In this document: in pieces, positions 1 to 11,356 of the stretch | Numbering within the stretch: position 1 is the first letter of the stretch | How the letters are laid out: each line of letters starts with the position of its first letter | Origin: Earliella scabrosa | Lineage: Eukaryota > Basidiomycota > Agaricomycetes > Polyporales > Polyporaceae | Length of the DNA: 64,000 nucleotides | Direction of reading: 5' to 3' | NCBI GenBank assembly: GCA_022605405.1 | Contig: JABYQQ010000005.1 | Location: 1,488,001-1,552,000 of the forward strand | The notes under the pieces: model-generated | The model's database searches: none | What the model was told of the DNA's origin: nothing | What the model saw: only the letters and a program-made list of their open reading frames with translations | Made by a program: the position numbers and the translations under genes

Positions 1-3000
1 GCCCGACGGGGACGCCTTGCGACGCGAGCAGCGCGCGGTACTGCAGGAAGGCGCGGAAGGGGGCTGCTCCTGTGCCGAGGCCGGCCATGATGAGTGGCTG
101 GGAGTTCTCTGGCGGGAGCTGGTAGAGATGTGCGAGTTAGGGCATGTAGCAGAACGACGCATATATAGGTAGACGCACCTTCATTACGGAGGGTTTTATT
201 GACACGGTCACCTTCTGGCCGACCTTGAGGCCGGCAAGGTATCTGGTGCACTGACCATAGCGAGGCGAGCCTGGGCGTATCAGTCAGTATACACACGGTT
301 AGGGAAAAAAAGACGAGTGCTCACCACTTGGCGTCACCCAATCGACGGCAACGACGAGCAAGTCAACACGGTCGCCCACGACGGCCTGCGCGCTCGCGAT
401 ACTGTAATGGCGGGGCTTGATATCGCCAATGAGCTCGCAGAGCACCTCGATGCCCGGCCGCGCGCTCACATAGCGCTTGAGGACGTCGGCGAACGTCACC
501 GTGTCCTTCTCGCTCAGCTTCTTGAACGTCGCGGAACCCTCGGGGCTCCCGATGAAGCGCAGCGCGTACTGGTCCGCGATGTCGGTCGCGTGCTCGGCGA
601 GGTCCGTGTAGAACGTCTTCGTCGGCTTCCCGAACAGGTCCACCTGCTGCTGCAGCGCCTGGAACACGGTGCGGGTGTGCATCCGCGCGCCGTCCGTACC
701 CGGGACGGGGAGCGTGATGAGCTTCGCGGGGTCGACGCCGTACCAGGAGCAGAAGTCGAGCACCTCCGTCGCGTCGTTCCATCCGTGCACGCCGAGTGCC
801 TCGCCGATCTCGTACTTGAGCCCCGTCCCACGGGTGTCGAACTCGAGGTGGAAGACGTTGCGGTCGTACTCGAGGGGGGTCAGGCGGCGGTTGACCGTGC
901 AAGTGATGAGGAACGTGCGCTCGGGCAGCTCAGGACGTAAGGACGGATTCTGCTCGTACGAGGACGCTACGGACAGGGCCTCTGGCGGGGTGAACGCGGA
1001 AGGGAACAGGATGTGTTTCGCGGCATCGTGCCATGAGCCGAGGCGAGCACCGTTAACGACAGTGTCTCCATCAGCAGTCTCCACAGCGATTGCGTTGAAG
1101 TCGAAGCCTTTGAGGGGCGCCGCCGCCTGCTCTGGCTCTGGCGTAGCGACGAGCTCGACCTCAACCAGGCCATGCCAAGCGACGTGAACCAACTTCGCCA
1201 GGGCGATGTCACGCACCACGCCGCCAAGGTCGGCCTCAGCGATTTTGCGTACGAGGTCCGCTGTGGCCGCGCTCCCAAGGTACAGTCGGAGGAACGCCAA
1301 AAGGACGATGACGTTCTCCAGAGCTTTCTGAACGCGCGCATTCCCGTTGGCTATATCTGACGCTAGCTTCTTGGCGTCGATTGTGCACAGGTGTAGGTTT
1401 CGTTCGCGCACTAGGGCAACGACCTCTTTCTGCAGATTCGCGGCAAGCTCGGACGCCGTCCAATCTGTCACAACGAGCACCGGCGATCCAGGAGCGGCAT
1501 GACTGAGGAGGTCGTGCGACTTCAGCAGTGCTTGATCGAGTATCGCGACGAAGTTCGCGACGCCTGAACTACGGGAAGAGATCGGCACCACCGCGGATAT
1601 GGGGACGAAGGGAGAATTGTCCTTCTTCGAGGAAAGGACAATCCGATCGGCCGCGACACCGCCTGGCTTGGAGAACGCATCGTAGTCAGTCACCAGCCGC
1701 GATGAGAGCGACTTGTGCGACATGAACGTCGTCTCCACCATGCGAGGCAAGGCCGAGACAGACGACCCGGGCGTGCTAAAGAACAGCAGCTTCTTGAGGT
1801 TGGGTGTCTCCAGAGATGGGACCGGGGTCGGAGATGGGAGAAGCTCGGAGATGAGGCTGGAGAAGACGGACGGGCTCGTGATGAACTCCTGGGTGCGGGA
1901 GGGGACAATGCGGTGGGGCTTCACGAACGGGCCGGGCTTGAGGGGGTCCAGGAGCGTCGCGAAGACGTCCAAGTAGAGCGCGCCCTGAGTGCTCTCCGTG
2001 GGGACGTCGTCAAAGACATGGATGCGCTTCACGGTAGTCGGCAAGATGCCACGGAAGGCCTCCTCGGACCATGGGCGTAGGACACGAACAACAATGACTC
2101 CCAAGCCGGGGATACGGCTGGCGAGAGCCTTCGCGGCCAGGGCGAGAGGGCCGTTGAGTAGAACGACGACCGTCTGGGCATCCCGATCTCCAGCATAGTC
2201 GAACGCTTCATAGCCAGCCGTTTTGAGGCCATCCACCAATGACAGGCCGGGCTCTGGCAGAACGGCTGCTGGACTGGTAACGTGTCCCGTCTCGCGCGTC
2301 GCGCTGTGGTGGTCGAATAGATGGATGACATGGGTGTCCGTCAGCTTGTAGGACAGGGTCGCGAGATCAACAGCCTCCTGCGGAGTCGCGGACGCGAGGA
2401 CGGTGAAGCCGTCTGGGAGGAGCGTCAGGGAGGGTGAGAATGGCGCAAGTGTGGGTGAGAGCGCAAAGTGCTCTCCGACAGGCGTCACGGTGGGGACTTG
2501 AATGACCAATCTACTCGTCGGGGTGGCAGGAGGGAGGTACGAGAGAGACTGTACCATCGCTGCGAGCCCCGAAGGCGTTGTGTATGCGGTTAGGACTGCG
2601 CTCTTGCACGCATCCTTACTGGAGCCCTGCGAGAGGCGTCCGACCAAGCTGAGGCCCGCACCGGCTCGTGTCTGCAGACTGACTACTGGTGCGGTGTCTC
2701 CGCCTGCGTCCGCCCATGTCTTGGTGAGGGTGCCAAAGCCGACCTGTTCTGCGAGATCGTAGATGAAGAGAGAAGAGGAGGAGGTCGAGCGCGAGGCAAT
2801 ATACTCGACAAGCGTGGAAGCCGTGATAGCGCCAGATTGAGCAATTGCGGGGAGGTCATTGGCCGCTGCCTTGAGCTTCGGGGTGGGAGGTGCCGAGAGC
2901 GTCGTCGTCGAAGACAAGGGCGTTGATGTGCCAGACTGCTGAGGCGAGGCCATCGCGTCCGTCTGCGCTGCGAGGGCGGAGGTGGAGGTGTGCAAAGCCG

Positions 3001-3016
3001 GAGGGCTGCATCCCAA
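1..3016 (-). CDS. MET10: Sulfite reductase [NADPH] flavoprotein alpha subunit, 5' part (runs off left edge)
   Basis: Electron-input subunit of assimilatory sulfite reductase, passing NADPH electrons via FAD to the hemoprotein subunit that makes sulfide for cysteine and methionine. The first exon is an open frame of about 900 codons. Its N-terminal half has the pyruvate-oxidoreductase-like layout of fungal Met10 proteins. From about residue 700 it enters the FAD-binding ferredoxin-reductase region, with [20 protein letters not shown] and PRHYSIAS as landmarks. An intron near 240-320 is followed by a short exon ([16 protein letters not shown]), another intron near 125-175, then the start of the NADPH-binding domain ([16 protein letters not shown]), which continues past base 1. 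The start is ambiguous: Met at 3016 or Met22 at 2953. The Ser/Thr/Ala-rich first 45 residues are weakly constrained. Family assignment is firm; the C-terminus is not in the window. Confidence 0.9.
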
Positions 3017-3245
3017 GTTTTATTCGCGGCTGCCCGCGCGGCCAGTGCGAAGAGTTGTAGTCATCCTGCGCTCACTTGGCTGCAATGGTGCCAAATGAGC
3101 AAACGATGGCGTTATGGTATGCAACACGTGACCGCGTTCTGCTTAATTCGCCGCGTCGCGTCGCGCGCGCGCATGCTCGCAAGCGCCTCTTATTCCAGCT
3201 AGTATCACCAGTTACATGCAGCCCTCCGCGACCCGATCGTTACTA

Positions 3246-4433
3246 TTACACAGCCTCTCCATCCCTCGTCGTATTGTACAAACGATCGCCCTAACATGTA
3301 TGTACTCCGTCAGACAACCCCGTACACAGACGCTGCCAGGAGTGACGTACCGTGTCTCCCAATCCGGGGGAAATCAGACCCTGAGGAGTCAACGTTGGAT
3401 CAACCGCCGCGACCCAGATCTGTTCCTATGCGTGAGTGGGGTTCCTGGCAGAGCAGCACGCCATCTACCACTCACCTCGAGCCCCGGGAATTCCTTCTGA
3501 ACATGCTTCAACCCGTCCTGCGACGCCAGGATGCACAACAACTTGATCTTGCTCACTGTGTAGGGCACCAGTCAGATCATGATGATGATTATTCTTCGAG
3601 GTCGCCGCGAAACTCACCAGGAACACCCCACTCAGTAATCATGTTCATCGCCGCACATGCCGTACCACCAGTCGCGATAAGGGGATCGAGCAGGAACAAC
3701 TGGTCGACGGTGGGGTTTGGCGGGAGCTTCGCATAGTCTGACACGCAAGTCAGTTGGTCAGATGCACTCCGTGTCCGCCAACAGGGCGCTCCGGCGACCG
3801 GGCTACATACATTCTACAGGCTGCAGTGACACCTTCTCCCTGAAGATTCCGAGGTGGTAGACCCGTGCCGCGCTGTCGCATGTGCATCCATTACCTGTAA
3901 ATACCCATGCCATTCGGAATAGGAAGACCACAGACGCACGGGAAGAGGTTCAGGAGCGCGTCTGTCATGCCCATGCCCGCGCGCAAGATGGGGGTCAATC
4001 CAATCTTCGGCTTGATCTTGGTTCCCGTGAACGGCGCGATTGGCGTTTGCTATTCCGAGCACGATGCATTCGCAACGCAAGTCTTGGTACCGAGGTGCAC
4101 GCACGACATGGAGAACTCACCCCCTGGAACGACTCTTCCTCGAGATCGCGGCTCGCCTCGATACCCAGCATCAGACTAATGTCATGAATGCCCTACATGC
4201 GATCCTCATCAGCTCTACATCCTGCCGGGATCCGCAGTTGCACAATGGACGCGGAGCAACACACACACCTCCCGAAACTCCTTTCCATTCGTGCTCGTCT
4301 GGCGCAGCTTGGACAGACGCGCATTCACCACTGGGTGGGCGAGGACGTGGACCTTCTCACTTGCAGACATCTTCGGCTTGGGCGTGCGTTTCTGTTTCGA
4401 TGTGGGCGTTGAGGAGGGAAAGAGGGTGGACAC
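3246..4433 (-). CDS. Uracil phosphoribosyltransferase, bacterial Upp-like
   Basis: Pyrimidine salvage: uracil plus PRPP gives UMP. The exons, read on the minus strand, spell a canonical Upp protein. The order is VHVLAHPVVNARLSKLR near the N-terminus, IEASRDLEEESF, then KIKPKIGLTPILRAGMGMTD, VYHLGIFREKVSLQPVE, the PRPP-binding loop region LLDPLIATGGTACAAMNMI, KLLCILASQDGLKHVQKEFP, and a C-terminal VDPTLTPQGLISPGLGDT joined over an intron to GDRLYNT. At least six short introns are needed. The stop is TAA at 3246-3248. The start is Met at 4433 or, after a basic low-complexity stretch, Met at 4370. The signatures match the short bacterial Upp class rather than yeast Fur1, which reads GVSIVRAGESME at the equivalent position. 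Tail-adjacent to the MET10 promoter; no operon implied. Confidence 0.88.
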
Positions 4434-4915
4434 GCCTGCGATGGATGGTGGTGGTATATGGGAGGGATGGGTCTGAAACGCGGCTCAGGTGCTGCTCCAG
4501 TGCATGGCCGCGCCTCGAGCTCCTGGGCTGGTAGCATGACATGATATGCCTGTCCTGATCGGGCAACGCGCCCAGCACTGGAGCTTATCACAAAACAACC
4601 GGAGTCGGCGGCGGGGCTGATAGAGGCGCAGGATGCAATCAGGAGCACGAGTTAATGGCAAAGCAATGGAAAATGAGAGACATAGAGTACCAGTACCGGT
4701 CGTGGAGCCTGAGGTGGTAAGAGGCATACGGGAAAACGGCTGCAATTCCACCTGCAGACTTTCACCACTCGGCAACGCCCGACCAAGGTCGGTCAATCAC
4801 AGCACCTCTTGGTGCAGTCTCCGTGACACAAACTACTGGTCATGACTCTTCCTACGCTAAGTCCGCGCAAACGCTACATACGCCCGATCATCTCTATTCT
4901 TCATCAGTCTACCAC
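4434..4915. other. Intergenic gap between UPRT start and spherulin-like gene stop
   Basis: About 480 bases with no supported gene. It must hold the UPRT promoter (reading leftwards) and the 3' UTR of the minus-strand spherulin-like gene. No clear TATA box, repeat or RNA gene was seen. Short open frames here are not conserved-looking. Confidence 0.5.
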
Positions 4916-5871
4916 CTACGAAGCGGCCGCCTGCAGAGCAGTCACAAACGCCTCCAGCTTCGTGGGCAGCGCGTCGTACGGGTTCCCGTCCGTAGCCTGC
5001 TTGTCATCAGTCACGTAAAACGCCTTGATGTGGTCGGTCCTGATCAGCGTGTTGAACAGCGAGCTCGGCACAGTAGCGGGCCCGTCGTGCAGCACCACTG
5101 CCTGCTTCGATGCCGGCGTGGCGGAGCCCAAGGAGAGTTGGCTCGGACTGTGTAGATGCCACAAACTTCATGTCAATAGAGTCCGCGAGGTAGGCATACG
5201 AACGAGGACAGACCTGAAGGAGTCGTAGAAGTTCTCGGCAGTGAGGAGGAGGTCTGCAAGGCTGTAGTATCTCGTATCCGCTGGTGCGGTGCCCGGGTTC
5301 AAGGTGATCTGTCGCGCGTCAGACACTCCGCGACTAAGCGAACTTCAAACGAGACAATGACTCACAAAGCTGAACCGCATCCTCGCGGTACTCGTGAAGT
5401 TGGTGTACGTCGCGAAATCCGCCGCCTGGCCAGACACCTCGTCGAAGAAGATCCCCTTGACGCGGTAGCTGGCCGCCCAGCCAGCGTACGTGTTGACGTC
5501 ACGGAGGACTCTGCTCTTCTCGGCAGCGGCGCCTCCAGACGTGGCCACGTAGCCGAGCACGACGACGTTAGGCTTGTTGAGCAGTTGTGGGAGGCATTGC
5601 TGATACTCTGGCCCTGGTTGGGTGTTGGTACCACCTGGACCGCTTGCAGGATTGATGATGGTCCAGAAAGGGACGGTAGGGTGGGCATTGATGCTGTTAG
5701 TCGGTTCAGCGCAGAGCTCGAAAATAAAACCTGAATGACGGTCCCTCACGTATTGAGGAGGGGCGCCCAGCCGGAGCAGGATGGCCCGCCGATGGGGTTG
5801 ATGTAGAGTGGGATCAGCAGTCCAGAGGAGAGCGTGGCGGCGGCGGCGGCAGCGATGCGCGGGAAAAACAT
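4916..5871 (-). CDS. Secreted spherulation-specific family 4 (spherulin-4-like) protein
   Basis: Probable secreted or cell-surface protein related to Physarum spherulin 4, a TIM-barrel-like family common in fungi and of unclear enzymatic role. The start Met at 5871 opens a short hydrophobic Ala/Leu stretch (MFFPRIAAAAAATLSSGLLI) that looks like a signal peptide or uncleaved leader. Family hallmarks follow: a PLYINP strand near residue 22, VPFWTIINPASGPG, an LGYVATSGG strand and KGIFFDEVSG, then after an intron ITLNPGTAP, and a C-terminal HDGPATVPSSLFNTLIRT-type segment with FYVTDD. About three introns lie near 5715-5745, 5310-5365 and 5165-5215. The stop is TAG at 4916-4918. Acidic residues in FFDE resemble those of glycoside-hydrolase-114-like barrels, but no activity should be assumed. 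Confidence 0.85.
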
Positions 5872-6651
5872 GGCTGGGGGTGCAGTTACGAATAGTAGAG
5901 GGGGTAACTGAGAATGAAGATACCCGTCAATACGTGGTAAGCGGCGGCTGTGGAGTTCAAGCCTACCAGGTGGGACCGGGAGGTCGGTCGTCACTGGAGA
6001 GGGGGTAGCCCGTACATATACGTACATTCGTAGCCGCGTCCATTCAACCTCGCGGCGGTGCGCTCATGCTGCACCCCTGAGGAAGCTGACGGGTAGTAGC
6101 TGATCGCAGTCCGGATCTCAACACATACTCCATAGTCCGGCTAGTCCGATGTACGGACAGGGATTGTACGTGACAAGAGCATGCGTTCCGGTAGCTTGCT
6201 CTACGTAACTCCGAGAGCTAGAAGGAATGATCTGTCAGAAGCCGGCATTATATTCGGTGGCGAGGTCTGTCGGAGGGAACGCACCAGACTATGACCTCAC
6301 CGTGTCAGGTACACCAAGTCTTCCAAGAGCGCGACAGCATACCTCAGTATTCACGTCGAAACGAGTCCTGAGACCGCATTCAGGACCGGTCTCACCGAAT
6401 ACATTCTAGAGCAGGAAGAGGAGATTAGCTGTACACGCTTCTAACGAAGGGATCCGAAGTGCTCACCACACGGGACAAAACATTCTCTATCCAAACCACG
6501 CCGCGCATCGTGTCAATTAGTAGCATTGCTCGCACCGACAGGCATCCAATGTACAATCCGAATATGTTACCTGCGCCATATCCTACAACCATCAACGCGC
6601 CACCGCTCCCCTCTCGTCTTCCGTCTAGCACGAGCCAAAGTCCAGGTCGCT
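5872..6651. other. Intergenic gap upstream of spherulin-like gene
   Basis: About 780 bases between two minus-strand genes: promoter of the spherulin-like gene on its left and 3' UTR of the HERP-like gene on its right. Nothing coding, repetitive or RNA-like was recognised. Confidence 0.5.
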
Positions 6652-8445
6652 CTAAGGGTCGTCCACCCACTCGGTGTATTGCACCCTCTGCACGTACCGC
6701 TTCAACCACTCCGGCCGCCCCTCATACCTGATGACAATCTGCTCCCTCGCCCGCGTCCGGGCCTCGTCCTCCTCGCTCCTCGCCTCTTGTCCCTCAGCAC
6801 CGCCCTGAGCCTGGGCCTGGGCCCGCTCAGCACGCTCAGCGAGCGCCGCCTCCCTCGCGTTCGCCTCCGTCCGGATCCGACCTTCCCTCCTCCTGAGCGC
6901 GGCGCGTCGGCGGTCCCACGCGGCAGGATGGAGGCTCATGAAGAACAGCGTTAAGAACATCTTCGTCTTCTGCGCGAGGCTTGGCGGGGGAGCCGGGGCG
7001 TCCGTGTCCAAGAGCGCATCCTCCGCACTGATGTTGAGCATTGACAAGCGATCCAGGATGGCATTGAAGCCCGACCGGCCCGCAGCTGCGTTCGGTGCAG
7101 CACCGTTCGCGTTGAGACCTGCGGGGCCAGCACCAGGTGCTGCCGGTTGTCCAGCTCCTGCCGGTGCGTTGGGTGCGGCAGGGTTCGCCCCGCCGTCCGG
7201 ACCACGCTCGTTTCCCTCATTGAGCACCATCCGCATCGCATTCCATGCTTCGTATAGAATCCATACGCTGAGGAGGATACCAAAGAGTGGGCGTTTCGAC
7301 GGCGAGAAGAAGTATAAGAGCAGGAGTGTGCGGAAAGCGAGCATGAGAAGGGGAACCATGAGTGCGCGCACAGGGATGGCCCGAATCTCCGCGCCACCGG
7401 GCCCAGGTGCAGCCAAAGGGTTGTGGTTGTTTGGATCATTGGGGTTGGGGGCGGCGGCTGGATTGTGGGCCAGACGGAGAGCAGGAAGCCCCAGCTGTTG
7501 TAGATGTTGATTGACATCTGTGGCTGTGGCGTACGGAGGTGTGTGGTACTGGCTCACAGGCTGATACAGCAAAAGTTCGGGCGGGATCGAGAGGATTGAG
7601 AAAGTGTGTGATAGAACACGCAGCGCATGCATTTGGGAAGGAGTTGGGTTAGCACCGGGGTTTGCGAGTTGCAGATACGGGAGACCCCTTCCGACTACTG
7701 TCAGCATCGCTTCCAAAGATAGACGAGATTAAGGCAGCAACACTCACTCAAGGGTCACAGGCCGGTACACGGCACCTTCTTCTATACTTCCAGAGGGGTA
7801 GGGATCCTCGAAGACACTTGGCCAGGGCCAGCCTCGTGCGCGATAGAAGTCCTTGGCTGCTGTGCGCCAGGCCTCGAGTTCGGTGATGGTGGGCTGTGTT
7901 GGAAGCGTGACAGCACCCGCGGAAAGGACGGCCAACGCGTAGTTGTGAACGTGCTGGATGTACGCCACGGGCGGAAAGAGCCCAGCAGGAGGGTACGGAT
8001 GCGTGAGATGAGCTGGTGGTGGTGGAAGCCAAGATGGACTGGGAGCAGATTGTCCAGAAGGTCGCGTTTGGGTGGGTGTAGGTTGTGGGGTAAACGAAGA
8101 ATTGACAGGAGTAGATGGAAACGTAGGCGGTGTTGAAGTCCAAGCAGAAGGGTGAACAGCCAAGTGAATGACTCGTGAATCGTCCGGAGACTGGAGTTGC
8201 CATTAACTCCTGCGGTGCTTGCGAGAGATAACATAGTAGCGCACCTTCCAGACGTCCTCAACCTTCTCCTCGTCCTTCAAGAAACGGCCTCTCCATATGA
8301 GCCGCTGGCCAACCGGGCTGGGGGAACCCGGGCAGACTCTGGCTATCTCAAGCTTGACATCACGGATGGTCGACACTGGGGTTACTTGCACTTCGAAGGA
8401 ATGAGAATACGCCGGGAGCTCAACTCGCAGAGAGGCGGTAGACAT
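6652..8445 (-). CDS. HERP-like ubiquitin-domain ER membrane protein
   Basis: Likely ER membrane protein with an N-terminal ubiquitin-like fold, architecture of human HERPUD1/2, which scaffold ER-associated degradation. The start at 8445 gives MSTASLRVELPAYSHSFEV, then a ubiquitin-like pattern ending QRLIWRGRFLKDEEKVEDVW (compare ubiquitin QRLIFAGKQLED). After an intron near 8205-8240 comes a Pro/Thr-rich linker with YRARGWPWPSVFEDPYP. A second intron lies near 7696-7745. The C-terminal exon holds two adjacent hydrophobic segments (around ALMVPLLMLAFRTLLLLYFF and LFGILLSVWILYEAW, bases about 7380-7240), an Ala/Gly/Pro-rich loop and a long charged helix rich in Arg/Glu/Ala. The stop is TAG at 6652-6654. 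It could also be a Dsc3-type Golgi E3 component; the paired hydrophobic hairpin favours HERP-like. Confidence 0.72.
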
Positions 8446-9139
8446 AATCGAAAGAAGATAGACAGAGCAGTGAAGCTTGCCTTGGCGGGGTGAGAGAAGA
8501 CGTGCCGACCTGAAGGTGAGAGACGAGAGACGAGGACACGACCTACAAGCGCTCGTCTGCACAGTCAACGTGGAGGTCTGACGTGACCGTGACAGAGCGA
8601 CACGTTACCCAGATATCAGTCACGCATGCAACGCGTTCGTCACACCGTGCCCTTGTTCTCCGACGGGAGCGAACGCGCAAGCGAGCAGATATCTGGGTTC
8701 CCAATTGCGCGCACTGTATAGTGTCGGTTGTTCGATCTTGTCCACCTGCGAGGCCGCTACCTCAGCCACACAATATCCGAGGAGTGCTAGGACCCGACGG
8801 AGGAAGCAGAATAACTGACGGCGTCTAGTAAGTCTCTACCCAAAAGTGATTGAAAGGACAAGCAGAGAAGAGAACAAGTACGCGTGGACTTGCGCTGAGG
8901 TGCGCACAGGCCCGCACGTCTCTCTGTCCCGACTAACGCTGGGAAAGGGCGATATAAAGGTCGTTGTCGCGCACCTGCCCACACGTGCCTTCGAACAGTC
9001 AATGTCCATCTATTGTTGATAGTAGCAAGTAAGAGCCACGCCTCACGTTTCCTCAAACAAAGCTTATTCTCTCATACTGCCACCCAGACGACCTATAGAC
9101 ACCCCGCCGTTCCTTCCAGACTCACACCCTCTTGTAGAC
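8446..9139. promoter_or_regulatory. Divergent promoter between HERP-like gene and PKA regulatory subunit
   Basis: A head-to-head intergenic region of about 690 bases driving both flanking genes. A TATAAAG sequence at 8953-8959, about 180 bases before the PKA regulatory subunit ATG, is a plausible core promoter element for the rightward gene. No other element is convincing. No small gene is supported. Confidence 0.45.
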
Positions 9140-10682
9140 ATGTCGGACATGCCCACCTTCGACCTGCTCATCTCAGAGCTCACCCGCGACGCGCAACGCG
9201 TCCAGCCGAAGGACGCCCTCCAGTTCTGCGCCAAGTGGTTTCAATCTCGTCTCGAGGAGCAACGAACCCGCACACGAGACGCATTATCCCGCCACGCTGC
9301 GCTCGCCGCTGGTCTCCCGGAGGACCACTACAGAGACAACCCTCTCAGTCCCACCGCCGGAGCGCCGGGCGGGCCTACAAGTATATCGCCCTTTTCGCAA
9401 ACGTTCCCACAGCGGTCGTCCTTGCAGCACTCTATGTCCAACTCCAGCCCTTTCGGAACGCTGAACGTCCCCGGGAATGCTCTGTTGGACAACAGTCCCC
9501 GCACCCTCACCCCGGTGAGTCCGCCCAGCTTCCAGCTTGAGGGCGAGGACATCACCCCCGCGACCCCCATCTCCAATCCAAACCCCTTCGCCTCGTTTGC
9601 CAACGGCTCCATCTCTCCGAGCCCAGGAGACTTCCTACACCCTCCTACCTCGACCATCCTTGCACGACGTACATCCGTCAGCGCAGAGTCGATCCCCGTC
9701 GACAGTGAGACGGAGGAACCAATCCCATTCTATCCGAAGACGGACGATCAGGTGCGACGAATCCGTGCTTCGATCGCGAACAACTTCATCTTCCGCGACC
9801 TGGACGAGGAGCAAGAGACAGGCGTTCTCAACGCGATGCAGGAGTGCAAGGTCGTCATCGACGATGTCGTTATCCGTCAAGGCGACATTGGTGACTACTT
9901 CTACGTTGTCGAGAGCGGACTCCTCCACTGCTACATCCGCCCCGAGCCACTTCCTCTGAACTGGCTCAACGGCATCGTGCCAGCGTCTGAAATGTTCAAC
10001 CAAGCGGGCTACCACCCGATCTATGGACGCAAGGTGGCGGAATGCAGGGAAGGGAGCTCCTTTGGCGAGCTCGCGCTCATGTACGGCTGTCCTCGTGCGG
10101 CGAGCGTTCTCGCGATCGAACCATGCACGCTGTGGTCGCTGGACCGCATCACCTTCCGCACGATCATCTTGAAGGCGGCGCACCGCCGTCGGACGATGTA
10201 CGAGCAGTTCCTATCATCTGTCGACCTGCTGTCGTCGCTCGAACCCGAGGAGCGGAGCAAGGTCGCGGATGCGCTCGTCAGCAGGGTGTACGAGGACGGG
10301 GAGGCGGTGGTGCGGCAGGGTGAGATGGGCGACACGTTCTTCTTCGTCGAGGAAGGGAACGCGGTGGTGACCAAGATGTCCCGGAATGGTGCATCGGAAG
10401 TTGTCGGGCACTTGAAGAAGGGAGACTACTTTGGCGGTACGTGCCTACTGAAAAGCTTACGGATGCAGACCAGCGGCTGATGTTCTTGTCCCTGCAGAGC
10501 TCTCGCTGCTCCGCCTGGAGCCCCGCGCTGCGACGGTGAGTGCGGTGACGCGGACGGACCCGTCTGCACCTCGATTGAAGGTGGCAGCTCTGGACGCGCA
10601 TGCATTCACGCGTCTGCTTGGACCGCTGAGGGAGATCATGGAAAGAAACGCGGGGCGAAGCTATGGAATCAACCTGCGGTGA
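9140..10682 (+). CDS. cAMP-dependent protein kinase regulatory subunit
   Basis: Holds the PKA catalytic subunit inactive until cAMP binds. Two exons joined over a 61-base intron (10437-10497) give 493 residues. The N-terminus (MPTFDLLISELTRDAQRVQP) fits the dimerisation/docking helices. A long Ser/Pro-rich linker follows. The inhibitor site is RRTS at residues 176-179, a phosphorylatable type-II-like sequence rather than a pseudosubstrate Ala/Gly. Two cyclic-nucleotide-binding domains follow. Domain A runs from about residue 215, with phosphate-binding cassette FGELALMYGCPRAASV near 308. Domain B runs from about 357, with GELSLLRLEPRAATV spanning the splice junction. Domain A carries an extra loop (EPLPLNWLNGIVPASEMFN) between the strands before its cassette. 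Homologue of ascomycete BCY1/PKAR. Identification is secure. Confidence 0.95.
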
Positions 10683-11356
10683 AGGTGTCATTTTCGGCCT
10701 GGATTGGTCTTATGTTCTTGTGGCCTGTTGAACTGTACTGCTGTCTGTGTACTTATCTTGAGTGTAGCTTATGTAAGCCCTAGTGGTGTATTGCCACCGA
10801 CGTCGCTGGCGTCTGCGATCAGGAAGCGGACAATTGGCTGAGCGGAGCGCTGGTCGTCGCGTCGCGTACGTCGCGCGCGTGCCCGCCGTCCGTTGTCAAC
10901 GCGTCTGCCGGCGTTGACGAGGCCAGCGTCGGGAGACTGGTGTGCTCGAGCCCGGAGCTGGCAGAGCACGAGGCCAAGGATTGATGGACGGAGGAGGGGG
11001 AGCGCAGGGCGAACAGTTGCGGGTTGGGATGGGAACCGGAGACGCACGGTGGCCGGGCAGTGGCCCATGCATGAGGCCCACAATAGCTCCACTTCGCATG
11101 TTGTTGGACGCATAGCCGGTCTATCCTCTCGACAGTCAAAGTTGTGCTCCCTCTTTGTCTGCTGCTTTTTGTCTCCCTCTTCCTCTTTGTGCCTCCACGC
11201 TTCTTCCTCTCGTTCAGCCTGGCTCGTCCATCCTCTCTCTCTTCCTCCTAGGCTGAACTCTTCCTCTCTGGTCGCTGGAAGGCCACCGAGGTAATACCCT
11301 GCGGTCGACTCTATACGCTCTTTACTCCCCGAAAACCCACCTGACCCATTTCCGAC
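10683..11356. promoter_or_regulatory. Intergenic region with pyrimidine-rich tract upstream of membrane-protein gene
   Basis: About 670 bases holding the PKA regulatory subunit 3' UTR and the promoter of the next plus-strand gene. From about 11130 to 11275 the plus strand is strongly C/T-rich (runs such as TCTCTCTCTTCCTCCT), as is common just upstream of highly expressed filamentous-fungal genes. A long antisense open frame crosses this region but looks like composition-driven noise. Confidence 0.5.
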
